DNA of 64,000 nt from Bacteroidales bacterium (GTDB taxonomy: Bacteria; Bacteroidota; Bacteroidia; Bacteroidales; WCHB1-69): NCBI GenBank assembly GCA_016290295.1, contig JAEETJ010000008.1, forward strand, positions 1 through 64,000, given 5' to 3'. A program made the position numbers and the translations under genes. The notes under the pieces were generated by a model. The model was given only the letters and a program-made list of their open reading frames with translations, ran no database searches and was not told the DNA's origin. Positions 50,555 through 59,220 of the stretch are shown piece after piece. Numbering within the stretch: position 1 is the first letter of the stretch; every line of letters starts with the position of its first letter.

Positions 50555-50718
50555 GCTAGGATTCAGGTTACAGGGTACAGGTTACAGGTTACAGGTTACA
50601 GGTTATAGGGGTTAGTGTTTAGTGTTTAGTGTTTAGTGTTTAGTGTTTAGTATTCAGTTTTCAGCTTTCAGCTTAATCAATTGGCACATTAGCACATTGT
50701 TAATTAGCACATTAAAAA
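50555..50718. repeat. Heptamer arrays GGTTACA and GTTTAGT inside the ABC operon
   Basis: GGTTACA occurs about five times in tandem (about 50566-50605), then GTTTAGT about six times (about 50616-50655), then TTTTCAG variants and two copies of a TTAGCACATT word. Confidence 0.9.
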
Positions 50719-51438
50719 TTATCGATTTACAAATTTCACAAAGACTTCGTCGATGCTGTTCACGCCCATTTGTTGTTTCAGCTCGTCGGGGGTGCCGATG
50801 AGTTTCAGGCAGCCATCAGACATAATGGAAATGCGGTGGCAATACTCCGCCTCGTCCATGTAGTGAGTGGTCACGAAGATAGTAATACCTTGGGCAGCAG
50901 CCCGGTAGATGAGTTTCCAGAACTCACGGCGTACGATGGGGTCCACACCACTGGTAGGCTCATCGAGGAAGACAATCTCAGGACGGTGCAGGATTGCCGT
51001 TGCAAAAGCCAGCTTCTGCTTCCATCCCAAGGGGATAGAGGCGACCAAAGCATTCTTCTGTTCCAACAGATCCAAGTGATCCAAACTATCGTGAATTCGC
51101 TGTTTCAATTCCTTTGGCGGAATGCCGTAGACCGTTCCGAACAGCTGCATATTCTCAAACACCGTCAAGTCATTGTACAGCGAGAAACGCTGGCTCATGT
51201 AGCCAATATGTTTCTTTATCTGCTTAGATTCCGTTTTAATAGAATAACCACCTATCAAAGCATCACCGGAGGTGGGCAGCAGCAGGCCACTCATCATCTT
51301 GATAGCCGTGGTCTTGCCCGCACCATTGGCACCCAAGAAGCCAAAAATCTCACCCTTCTCCACCTCAAAATTGATGTGGTTCACCGCGGTGAAATCGCCG
51401 AACTTCTTGGTTAAATCTTTTGCGACAATACTTTGCAT
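50719..51438 (-). CDS. ABC exporter ATPase (YbhF C-terminal-half-like)
   Basis: 239 residues. Walker A GANGAGKTT, Walker B IVFLDEPTSGVDP, H-loop VTTHYMDE. The signature motif is the variant IPLGWKQKLA instead of LSGGMKQ, as in the second ATPase half of E. coli YbhF. The neighbour at 51541 carries the canonical LSGGMKQ, so the two genes correspond to the two halves of YbhF. Its product energises the permease pair at 49451 and 48329. Confidence 0.92.
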   Translation of the reverse strand: MQSIVAKDLTKKFGDFTAVNHINFEVEKGEIFGFLGANGAGKTTAIKMMSGLLLPTSGDALIGGYSIKTESKQIKKHIGYMSQRFSLYNDLTVFENMQLFGTVYGIPPKELKQRIHDSLDHLDLLEQKNALVASIPLGWKQKLAFATAILHRPEIVFLDEPTSGVDPIVRREFWKLIYRAAAQGITIFVTTHYMDEAEYCHRISIMSDGCLKLIGTPDELKQQMGVNSIDEVFVKFVNR

Positions 51439-51540
51439 GGTAGGAGTTAGGGGTCAGGGGTCAGGGATTAGGGGTTAGTTAATAGTTAATAGTTAATAGA
51501 TAATATGTTGTTTAAAATTTTTCAGTTTTCAGTTTTCAGT
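51439..51540. repeat. Heptamer arrays between the two ATPase genes
   Basis: GGGGTCA and GGGATTAG words, TTAATAG about four times in tandem, then TTTTCAG three times, all in about 100 bases between genes of one operon. Confidence 0.85.
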
Positions 51541-52455
51541 TTATTTCATCTGTATCAGTTCAATAAAGCAGTCTTCGATATTGGGTGTAATCGGCTTGAT
51601 TTCGCCGTGTTCCCGTTCATGTTGTTGCAAGAATTCCTCGAATGCCGGCAAGGCTTTCTCCACATCATCGTAGAAGGCGATATGAAAATGCTCACCGTAA
51701 GGATAGTAATTGCAGCGGAGTTCAAATTGCTCCATCAGCTGCATCAAGCCAAAAATATCATCCGTTTTCATGGTAAACAAATGACCTCTGAAATTGGAGA
51801 TAATTTTATTGGGAGTATCAATTTTAATGATTTCCCCATTCTGAATCAGCGCAATACGGTCACAACGGGTAGCCTCATCCATATATGGAGTAGAGACAAC
51901 TACCGTAACTCCCTTATGCTGAATATCTTTCAGGATGTCCCAAAACTCACGACGAGAAACAGGATCCACGCCCGTGGTAGGTTCATCCAAGAAGAGCAAT
52001 TTCGGTTTGTGAATCAGGGCACAGCATAGTGCCAGCTTTTGCTTCATACCTCCGGAAAGTTTTCCTGCCGGACGGTCTTTGAAAGGCACTAACTGTTTCC
52101 AAATGGGCTTTATCAGCGACATATTGTCGAGGATAGAGCTTTTGTACATAGTAGCGAAAAAAGCCAGATTCTCCTGCACAGACAAGTCGGGATAAAGAGA
52201 AAAAACACCTGGCAAGTAACCAATCACCTGACGGATTTGCAGGTAATCTTTCACCACATCCATACCCAGCACCTCCACCTCTCCGGAATCAGGCTTCAAC
52301 AAGGTGGTCAGGATATTGAACATAGTGCTCTTCCCTGCCCCATCGGGACCGACAAGACCGAACACCTCACCGTTTTCCACAGTGATATTAATGTCTTTGA
52401 GGGCTTGGACCTTCCCGAAACGTTTGTTAATATGCTGAATGGCTATTTCAGGCAT
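51541..52455 (-). CDS. ABC exporter ATPase (YbhF N-terminal-half-like)
   Basis: 304 residues. Walker A GPDGAGKSTM, signature KLSGGMKQKLALCCAL, Walker B LLFLDEPTTGVDP, H-loop VVSTPYMDEA. After the nucleotide-binding domain (about 1-220) there is a C-terminal region of about 80 residues with no clear family. Starts 9 bases after the stop of the membrane fusion gene (52465). With 50719 it forms the ATPase heterodimer. Confidence 0.92.
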   Translation of the reverse strand: MPEIAIQHINKRFGKVQALKDINITVENGEVFGLVGPDGAGKSTMFNILTTLLKPDSGEVEVLGMDVVKDYLQIRQVIGYLPGVFSLYPDLSVQENLAFFATMYKSSILDNMSLIKPIWKQLVPFKDRPAGKLSGGMKQKLALCCALIHKPKLLFLDEPTTGVDPVSRREFWDILKDIQHKGVTVVVSTPYMDEATRCDRIALIQNGEIIKIDTPNKIISNFRGHLFTMKTDDIFGLMQLMEQFELRCNYYPYGEHFHIAFYDDVEKALPAFEEFLQQHEREHGEIKPITPNIEDCFIELIQMK

Positions 52456-52464
52456 GTCCTTTTT

Positions 52465-53397
52465 CTACTTGAAAACCACATCACCTGGCATGCCGATTTT
52501 CGCACTGCCATCGTTCGTAAAGCTGATTTTCACAGCGTAAACCAGATTGACACGTTCATTCTTGGTCTGAATCATCTTAGGTGTAAACTCAGCCTTGGGA
52601 GAAATCCAGGAAACCTTGCCATTGAACTTCTTTTCTTCACCCTTCTGTGCATCAATTCTGATTTCCACATTCTGATTCAACTTCACCGACGACAGCATAT
52701 CTTCAGTAATATATACCTTGATGAACATGTTGGTTAAGTCGGCCATTTTGAACAAAGGCTTGCCCTGGAATGCCAACTCATTGGGTTCTATGTATTTCTT
52801 CAATACCGTACCGGTGATAGGAGCCTTGATATGACAACTGGCGATAGCGGTCTCCAACTGCAACTTTTGGAAGCTCAGTGCCTCTATTTCACCCAAAAGG
52901 GCCTTTTCCTGTGTACCTAATGACGACTTTGTGGCAGCGAGCTGGCTTTTGGTCATCGTAATTTCAGCCTGAATATCATCCAATTGCTTGGAACCAGCGG
53001 CATTGGCCTGCACCAAATTCTCCACACGTGTCTTTTCCTTTTCCAAGGTCACCAGTTTTTCCTGTAAGGTCTTGATCTGCGAAGGAATATCGGGACGGCG
53101 TGCCAATGCTGCTTTCATGGATGCATCGAGTTGCATCATCTGCAGATATAGCTGCACTGTATCTATCAGACCTATTTCCTCTCCAGCATCATAAGTATTA
53201 CCCTCCTTCACATCGAAAGAGAGCAATTTACCATTACTTTCTGAAGAAATTGTGATTTCCGTAGCCTCAAAAACACCATACGCATCCGCTTGTTTGTGTT
53301 TACGGCGGCATGAGTCCAAAGTGAAAACCATCAGCATGGCAGCCAGCAAAACAAGGCAAAATTTCACACTTTTTGTTCCAATATTCAGCTTCTTCAT
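52465..53397 (-). CDS. HlyD-family lipoprotein adaptor (YbhG-like)
   Basis: 310 residues from the ATG at 53395-53397 (the frame extends five codons to a TTG). Lipoprotein signal with Cys30 in TLDSCRR. Lipoyl half EATEITISSESNGKLLSFDV, a coiled-coil hairpin (about 75-170), then ITGTVLKKYIEPNELAFQGK and a barrel segment ending PGDVVFK. In YbhG-FSR systems the adaptor joins the pump to a TolC channel. No TolC gene is in the window. First gene of the operon, promoter at 53488. Confidence 0.9.
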   Translation of the reverse strand: MKKLNIGTKSVKFCLVLLAAMLMVFTLDSCRRKHKQADAYGVFEATEITISSESNGKLLSFDVKEGNTYDAGEEIGLIDTVQLYLQMMQLDASMKAALARRPDIPSQIKTLQEKLVTLEKEKTRVENLVQANAAGSKQLDDIQAEITMTKSQLAATKSSLGTQEKALLGEIEALSFQKLQLETAIASCHIKAPITGTVLKKYIEPNELAFQGKPLFKMADLTNMFIKVYITEDMLSSVKLNQNVEIRIDAQKGEEKKFNGKVSWISPKAEFTPKMIQTKNERVNLVYAVKISFTNDGSAKIGMPGDVVFK

Positions 53398-53487
53398 CTC
53401 GTATCTTTTCAAATTTCCGTTCTAAGTTGTTAAAATTGAAATGTTTTTAAATGTTAAAAATCCAAAATCATTCCTAACACTAATTTG

Positions 53488-53495
53488 CAAATATA
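53488..53495 (-). promoter_or_regulatory. -7 box for the ABC exporter operon
   Basis: Minus-strand TATATTTG, about 90 bases before the ATG at 53397. Confidence 0.55.
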
Positions 53496-53546
53496 CGAAA
53501 AAATTCAGCAAAAGAGAACACAAATAAAATCTTCTTCTCCTCAAAT

Positions 53547-54485
53547 TCAGCCTATATACTTGCATTTCGTGCTTTGGCATTCGCCACAGTGGATACAAGT
53601 ATTGTCAACTTTATCGTCATGAATAGCCGACATAGGGCATTTCTTCTCGCAGCGCTTGCAATGCTTGCAGGAGGAGCTGTCAATCTTGATACGACGTGCC
53701 CCAGGAATCAAGGATACCAAATTCAGCATCAAACCTGCTGGACAGAAAGCCTTGCAGAAAGGCCTGTAAATCAATAATGATGACACTATCAAAACAATCA
53801 CCAAGGTCCACATCAGGCCACCGCTCACATCCAAACGGAACAAGGACTTAAAAGGATCTATACGGCAATACCAGGGCATTTGTTTCACAATCAGCAGCAC
53901 CAACAAAGCCACAAAAGCCACTATCTGTATGCAGCGCATCACCCGCTGGGCAGTTCGGGTTCTGAACAATCCGAACAGCTTACTTTCTCTCAATTTTGGC
54001 CAACGACCCAGATAAATCAAATCCTGCAAAGCTCCCAAGGGGCATAACCAACCACACCAAGCCTTTCCACACAGGTAGGTCAGCACCAGCAAAATGACAA
54101 AAGGAACAAAAAACGAAATCATGAATTCCTTGCCCAGCAAGAAAAGTACGGCATTTTGAAAATAAGAGACCACACAAGGGCAGCCACCACGCACAAAGCC
54201 CAAATACACCACCAATACTGCCAACAGCACATAACGGGCTATCCGCATGCCTTTACTGCCAGCCCAGCGAGATGACATCAGCAGGCCAATGACAGCCACT
54301 AATATAAACAGAATGTTGATGGCCACCGTGATCGGGAACATCCGCATCCACCAAGCCTCCGCAAAGCTCTCGGGCGACACACTGTGTTCTACCAATAAAA
54401 ACACCAAACTGCAAAGCAACAGACCCAAGGTCACAAATTGCAATAGATTCCGATTATTTTTCATTTTGAATATTGTTTTTATCAT
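53547..54485 (-). CDS. NapH/CcoG-like membrane polyferredoxin
   Basis: 312 residues; the Met at 54464 is an alternative start. About five membrane helices; cysteine segments CGKAWCGWLCPLG, FCKAFCPAG at membrane ends and two cytoplasmic [4Fe-4S] motifs CKHCKRCEKKCP and CIHCGECQSTKC (the last motif lacks the usual final CP). A C-terminal end CKYIG follows directly. This is the same class as 22969 but the core is longer. Redox partner unknown. Confidence 0.88.
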   Translation of the reverse strand: MIKTIFKMKNNRNLLQFVTLGLLLCSLVFLLVEHSVSPESFAEAWWMRMFPITVAINILFILVAVIGLLMSSRWAGSKGMRIARYVLLAVLVVYLGFVRGGCPCVVSYFQNAVLFLLGKEFMISFFVPFVILLVLTYLCGKAWCGWLCPLGALQDLIYLGRWPKLRESKLFGLFRTRTAQRVMRCIQIVAFVALLVLLIVKQMPWYCRIDPFKSLFRLDVSGGLMWTLVIVLIVSSLLIYRPFCKAFCPAGLMLNLVSLIPGARRIKIDSSSCKHCKRCEKKCPMSAIHDDKVDNTCIHCGECQSTKCKYIG

Positions 54486-54494
54486 TACATGCGG

Positions 54495-54546
54495 CTGCCA
54501 CGATGTGACAGCCCTACATTTTACGCATGCAGTGCGTCCCTACATT
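54495..54546. repeat. Hairpins joined by CCCTACATT
   Basis: GGCTG/CAGCC (54493-54513) and ACGCA-TGCAG-TGCGT (54523-54537) are each followed by CCCTACATT (54512-54520 and 54538-54546, period 26). Confidence 0.7.
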
Positions 54547-54585
54547 CTACCCTCTCAAAAATTATCAATTATCAATTGTAAACTA
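54547..54585. repeat. Short ATTATCA heptamer stretch
   Basis: ATTATCA twice in tandem then ATTGTAA and ATTAACT-type words just downstream of the helicase gene's stop. Confidence 0.55.
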
Positions 54586-56010
54586 TTAACTATCAAACAT
54601 TTCCTCCTTAAAATTAATCAAATACACCTTCTCTGTGGCACGGGTGACAGCGGTATATAGCCAGCGGACAAACTCCTTATCCAAGGCATCGTCGGGCAAA
54701 TAGCCCTGGTCAACCAGCACAATTTTCCACTGACCACCCTGTGTTTTGTGGCAGGTAAGCGAATAGGCGAATTTGACCTGCACAGCATTCAGGAAAGGGT
54801 CATTTTTGATTTTCAGGTAACGCAAACGCTTATTGGCAATATCCTGGTAATCCATCGATACCTCCTGATACAGACGATGGGTATCCTCTTGCGACAACGC
54901 AGCCGACTCACAATCCAAACTCTCCAAAATCAGCTTAATGTCAATATTAGGATACTGGGGATAATCGCACAAACGCACCGTCACATCCGCGAAATGAAAA
55001 CCATACAACTCCTGTATCTTATTGATAGCCAATATTTCCATAATATCGCCATTGGCGATAAAACCCACCTCCGAGCCTTCATCCACCCAATAATAGTTGT
55101 TCTTGACCGCCATCAAGTAATCACCCGCCGCAATCTGACTTTCACGGAACAAAATCCTGTTTCTGATTTCGCTATTGAACATGAAAGCCCTTTTATTGGA
55201 ACGGGTAATGGTCACAATCTCATCATGGTCGTAGCGACCGTATAGCGTATTCAGTTCCTCCTCCAAATCACCACCGGCAATACGTTGGAAATCAGGAAAT
55301 TCTTCCCCACTGAAATAAGGGAAGTCATAATTCCCGACTTTCAGTTTTCCACGCAACTGATTAGCATTGTATAAAATACCCGAATCCAATGCCTGACGCA
55401 CTACATCAGTCAGCTGACAGGAGCTTAACGACAAGTTGAACGAATGCTTCAAGTATTCGATTTGCAAAGCGGGACTTTCATCCGAATGGACAGGCGGGAG
55501 CTGGGCATCATCCCCAATAAATAGCAACTTATTTTGCTCTCCTTCAAATACATAGCTAATCAAATCATCCAAGACACTTCGCGAAGAGAACAAATCGGAA
55601 CGCTGCTGTGAATCGGAAATCATGGACACTTCATCCACGATAAACAAAGTGCGGTTCAGCTTATTGTCTTTCCTGCTGAAATGCAGCATTCCCTCCTGCA
55701 TCTGCACTCTATAGATATGCTTATGGATAGTAAAAGCTTTATTACCAGAATATACCGAAAAAACCTTTGCCGCACGACCTGTCGGAGCCAGCAACACCAC
55801 CCGCTGATTCAACTTGTTCATGGTCTTTACCAAGGCACTCACCAAGGTCGTTTTACCCGTACCGGCATAGCCTTTCAGCACAAACAAAGCATTGGGCTGC
55901 GGTGTAGTCACAAATTCCGACAGCATATCGATAGCCGTTTCCTGTCCGGCTGTAGGCTCAAAAGGAATCTGTTGACGGAAAAGCGACTGAAAACCCTGTT
56001 TAGAAAGCAT
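54586..56010 (-). CDS. RecD-like ATP-dependent DNA helicase
   Basis: 474 residues from the ATG at 56008-56010 (the open frame runs further back to 56109, into the upstream gene). Superfamily 1B motor: Walker A GYAGTGKTTL at about 45-54, motif Ia APTGRAAKVFS, motif II VDEVSMI, motif III GDDAQLPPV, and the C-terminal UvrD_C_2-type TCHKTQGGQWKIVLVD and TAVTRATEKVYL. It lacks the N-terminal extensions of RecD/RecD2. Probable role: 5'-3' unwinding in repair or recombination. Its start lies 11 bases inside the end of the TamL-like gene, indicating coupled translation. Confidence 0.9.
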   Translation of the reverse strand: MLSKQGFQSLFRQQIPFEPTAGQETAIDMLSEFVTTPQPNALFVLKGYAGTGKTTLVSALVKTMNKLNQRVVLLAPTGRAAKVFSVYSGNKAFTIHKHIYRVQMQEGMLHFSRKDNKLNRTLFIVDEVSMISDSQQRSDLFSSRSVLDDLISYVFEGEQNKLLFIGDDAQLPPVHSDESPALQIEYLKHSFNLSLSSCQLTDVVRQALDSGILYNANQLRGKLKVGNYDFPYFSGEEFPDFQRIAGGDLEEELNTLYGRYDHDEIVTITRSNKRAFMFNSEIRNRILFRESQIAAGDYLMAVKNNYYWVDEGSEVGFIANGDIMEILAINKIQELYGFHFADVTVRLCDYPQYPNIDIKLILESLDCESAALSQEDTHRLYQEVSMDYQDIANKRLRYLKIKNDPFLNAVQVKFAYSLTCHKTQGGQWKIVLVDQGYLPDDALDKEFVRWLYTAVTRATEKVYLINFKEEMFDS

Positions 56011-58366
56011 GACCGATAGCGAATTTAAAACCCTGAGCCCAGTACCAAAGTTTATCAATCTTGTTTCTACCTTCTGTCCATTTCTTATTGATCCATGGCC
56101 CTCCAGCAAACTCTAAACGCGGATCATAGAAGGGTACCGCATAATCCAAGCGGATAATGAAGAAGTTGAAGTCCAAGCGGATACCCACACCGGCACATAC
56201 AGCCAGCTCCTTATAGAAACGTTTGAAACTGAATTCAGCATTCTCCATGCCTCCATATTTACGGGACATCCACACATTACCGGCATCGATAAACACGCCA
56301 TACTTGAATGCCTTATAAATCGTACCACGATATTCCAAATTCAACTCAAACTTCACATCTCCGGTATATTCCACTCTTCGGCCACCATAATATGCACCTG
56401 GCCCCACCCTTCTGTACGGGAAACCTCTCATACTACTACTTCCTCCCAGATAATAGCCAAGTTCGTATGGGATATTACTTTCTGGACCGATAGGCAACTT
56501 GAAGCCTGCATTCAAGCGCATAGCAAACGAATTGTTATCGTTTATAGTTCTGCTATATTTGAAAATAAACTCCAATCCCTCGTAGCATACATAGTTATAA
56601 TTGCCCATTGTCCATCGCTCATGAGGCGAAAACAAAGCATTCAGGCCTGTCAGCAACAAGCCGCTGGATTCAAACAACAAAGTAAAACGCATGTTGTTTT
56701 TTTGCTTGTTCTTCTTGAAAGGAACCACATAATTAAAAGCGTACTTGAATGAAAGCAAGAAGAACTGGTCAAAACGATTCAAATAATCATCAGTATAATA
56801 TTCCAGAAACAGCATACTTCTCGAACCGTCATTATTGATAGTTCTGAACTCAACAGGAGTAATCTCGTGCGTAATGTAGTTATTGGGTCGGATAGTATAG
56901 TAAAAACTTGCGTTAAACATCCATCGCACATACAAGCCGGAATAAGTAGTTCCAAGTACTACAGATGTGGAGTACTTCAATGCCTTCGGATTTTCGAAAT
57001 GCTTAAACAGGAACAAACGGGGAAAATCGATTTTCACATTGGCGCCAACTTCCGGATACTGGTACTCTTTCGAATAATAAAAATAGCTGCCATAAATATT
57101 GAAATTGAAATTTTCTGCTCCCTTGAACAGATTCTTGTTCCCGTATGTAAATGACAAACCGCTCTTATCCGAGCGCACATCCACTTGGCCTCCAATACTA
57201 TGGACTTTTCTTCTCACCAAACGATATTCTGAATTCAGGTAGCCCGTTTTGGTAACAGTATCACGTTTGGACAAATCCTCCGTAAAAATAATTTCTATAT
57301 TGCTGAAATTATTCAAGTCCGACAAACCTTTCTTGGAACGAGAATACAAATCTTCAGAATACATGGTACCCTTTTTGCTGTATATCTTGTCGGTCAAGGT
57401 TCTGTATTTGAAGTCTTTCTTCAACTTACCATTCTTGCGGTAACGATTTTTCAGTTTTGGAGTAATGAATGCATAATTTGTCGAGTCACTTTTCAAGCGA
57501 TATGAGTAGAACATGGTGGTGTCATATTCTGCATCTTCAGGATAAGCCAAGTTGTAATTAGGATGAATATTCACATTTTCAAAATAGTAACGATACTCGC
57601 TTTTCTCCACTGCCTGCACATCGGTAGTATCCATTACAAAATTAAGTACCAATGTTTTATATCCTTTTTCATTCCGATAATCAGAAGCATTAATAGTATC
57701 CACTTCACAATAAAACAATGATGAATTCGCATGGTAGTATCCTTCATTCCTCAGCAATTTCACCATTCTGTCTATTTCATCAGTAATCAGATCCTCATCG
57801 TAACGGTCACCCCGCTTAATAGCTGCATCACGCATGTTGAGCACAAAAATCTTTCTGAACTCATACACCGGGACACTCATACTCACTCTACGCACATAAT
57901 AAGGCTCGTTAGCTTTCACAAAATAATTCACCTGAGCCTTTTTCTTATGCGGAAAAGCAACTTCTGAACTGACTTCAGCATGGAAAAAGCCCTTCTGTTT
58001 CATCACGGTTTTCAGTTTCTGTTCCGACTTGGTAATCAGAGCTGAATCCAAAAGCACAGGAGGTTCACCCACACTTTCGCGCAGCCATCTTCTGGCCTTA
58101 TTGTCCTTCAGCATCCCTGTTTTCTTGTCCAGTTTAGGTTGGGCAGAAGCATAAAGGGAGGTCTTCAAATTGAAGATGCCCATGAACTTGCTATTAGGCA
58201 GAGGTTGCACATAGTTGACCATATCCGAAAACTCGTCCCCCTTCACATCCTTCACCGTCACCGTATTCTTGACAAGCATATACTCATTGTCCTTCAGCAC
58301 TTTGGTAGAGCTGCATGCAGACAAGAGCAATGCGAGGGTGAGGATGATTAAGGAGGTGTGTTTCAT
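56000..58366 (-). CDS. TamL-like lipoprotein of the BamA/TamA superfamily
   Basis: 788 residues. Lipoprotein signal with Cys18 in LLSACSS, which distinguishes the Bacteroidota TamL group from TamA. The N-terminal part holds POTRA-like repeats (about 20-350, for example LKDNEYMLVKNTVTV, SEQKLKTVMKQKGFFHAEV, EIDRMVKLLRNEGYYHANSSLF), the rest a 16-strand bacterial surface antigen barrel with GGSSSMRGFPYRRVGPG (the RGF signature) and the final strand PGFK-like KFAIGHAF ending in Phe. Partner of TamB in envelope lipid or protein insertion. The helicase gene overlaps its last 11 bases. Confidence 0.85.
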   Translation of the reverse strand: MKHTSLIILTLALLLSACSSTKVLKDNEYMLVKNTVTVKDVKGDEFSDMVNYVQPLPNSKFMGIFNLKTSLYASAQPKLDKKTGMLKDNKARRWLRESVGEPPVLLDSALITKSEQKLKTVMKQKGFFHAEVSSEVAFPHKKKAQVNYFVKANEPYYVRRVSMSVPVYEFRKIFVLNMRDAAIKRGDRYDEDLITDEIDRMVKLLRNEGYYHANSSLFYCEVDTINASDYRNEKGYKTLVLNFVMDTTDVQAVEKSEYRYYFENVNIHPNYNLAYPEDAEYDTTMFYSYRLKSDSTNYAFITPKLKNRYRKNGKLKKDFKYRTLTDKIYSKKGTMYSEDLYSRSKKGLSDLNNFSNIEIIFTEDLSKRDTVTKTGYLNSEYRLVRRKVHSIGGQVDVRSDKSGLSFTYGNKNLFKGAENFNFNIYGSYFYYSKEYQYPEVGANVKIDFPRLFLFKHFENPKALKYSTSVVLGTTYSGLYVRWMFNASFYYTIRPNNYITHEITPVEFRTINNDGSRSMLFLEYYTDDYLNRFDQFFLLSFKYAFNYVVPFKKNKQKNNMRFTLLFESSGLLLTGLNALFSPHERWTMGNYNYVCYEGLEFIFKYSRTINDNNSFAMRLNAGFKLPIGPESNIPYELGYYLGGSSSMRGFPYRRVGPGAYYGGRRVEYTGDVKFELNLEYRGTIYKAFKYGVFIDAGNVWMSRKYGGMENAEFSFKRFYKELAVCAGVGIRLDFNFFIIRLDYAVPFYDPRLEFAGGPWINKKWTEGRNKIDKLWYWAQGFKFAIGHAF

Positions 58367-58495
58367 TATAGGGGTCAGGGGTTAGGGGTTAGGGGTTAGG
58401 AGAGTTAGGAGAGTTAGGAGGGTTAGGAGGGTTAGGAGGGTTAGGAAGGTTAATTATCAATTATCAATTATCAATTATCAACTGTCAACTATCAA
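58367..58495. repeat. Heptamer arrays GGGTTAG and ATTATCA
   Basis: GGGGTTAG/GGGTTAG words, then 9-mers AGAGTTAGG and AGGGTTAGG, then ATTATCA about four times in tandem (about 58453-58480), then AACTGTC, AACTATC, AACTATC. Located between tamL-like and lolA. Confidence 0.9.
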
Positions 58496-59137
58496 CTATC
58501 TCATGTCATTGACGTCAACGTCTGGATGTTTGGTCAAATCGAAGACGAAAGAGCTGTCTTCCATAGGACTGTTGGTCACGAATTTATCAATGTGATAGCT
58601 ATAAATAGTATTATCTTTTTCAAAAGCCGAAATGCTCATAATTTCCTGCTTTGCCTTATCAATCACCAAACGGATTTTGTAGAAGGAGCTTGACTGTATC
58701 GGCATCAGGTCGATGATCTGCACCAGTTTGCTGTTTTCAGTATCTTCACGGATGAATTTGGCTCGGTATTCCTTATCCCATTCGCCAAGGATCTTTGCCG
58801 GGTTCAGCAGATTATCTTCTTCTTCAATATATTCGAATATAGAAACCTCATTCACATCCTTCTGATAGTTCCACAGCGTTTTGCCATCGCAATAGCTGGT
58901 TTGGTTGCCAAAGACAAAGGTATATTTTTCACCCTTGATTGTCATCACACCCGATTTACTGTCCAGCACCTTGTCATTTTTCTCGCACTTGTAGGTGTAA
59001 TCGATTTTCATGGTCGTATAAGCCGCATACTTGGAGGCAAGCTTCTTCAAAATGGGCGTAGCCCCTCCGTCAACACTCTGGGCACTGAGGCCGAATGTTG
59101 CCAGAACGATTGCGATTATCAGGCTTATTCTTTTCAT
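58496..59137 (-). CDS. lolA: LolA-like outer-membrane lipoprotein carrier protein
   Basis: 213 residues. Signal peptide 1-19 ending LSAQ, then the open half-barrel of LolA: LASKYAAYTTMKIDYTYK, GVMTIKGEKYTFVFGN, SYCDGKTLWNYQKDVNEVSIF, and a C-terminal SSFVFDLTKHPDVDV strand. It carries lipoproteins from the inner to the outer membrane. In Bacteroidota lolA commonly lies next to ftsK, as here: ftsK ends 84 bases upstream, and lolA has its own promoter at 59173. Confidence 0.85.
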   Translation of the reverse strand: MKRISLIIAIVLATFGLSAQSVDGGATPILKKLASKYAAYTTMKIDYTYKCEKNDKVLDSKSGVMTIKGEKYTFVFGNQTSYCDGKTLWNYQKDVNEVSIFEYIEEEDNLLNPAKILGEWDKEYRAKFIREDTENSKLVQIIDLMPIQSSSFYKIRLVIDKAKQEIMSISAFEKDNTIYSYHIDKFVTNSPMEDSSFVFDLTKHPDVDVNDMR

Positions 59138-59172
59138 TGTTGTTAGTTTTAGGGTTGAACTTTAATTCGCGG

Positions 59173-59180
59173 CAAATATA
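59173..59180 (-). promoter_or_regulatory. -7 box for lolA
   Basis: Minus-strand TATATTTG, 35 bases before the ATG at 59137. Confidence 0.6.
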
Positions 59181-59220
59181 CAATATATTTTACCTTAAGA
59201 TATAAGAAAAAACCGCAAGT

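Noticed and set aside
48329..53397. Complete tripartite exporter with TolC
   Set aside because: Adaptor, ATPases and permeases are present, but no outer-membrane channel gene is in the window.
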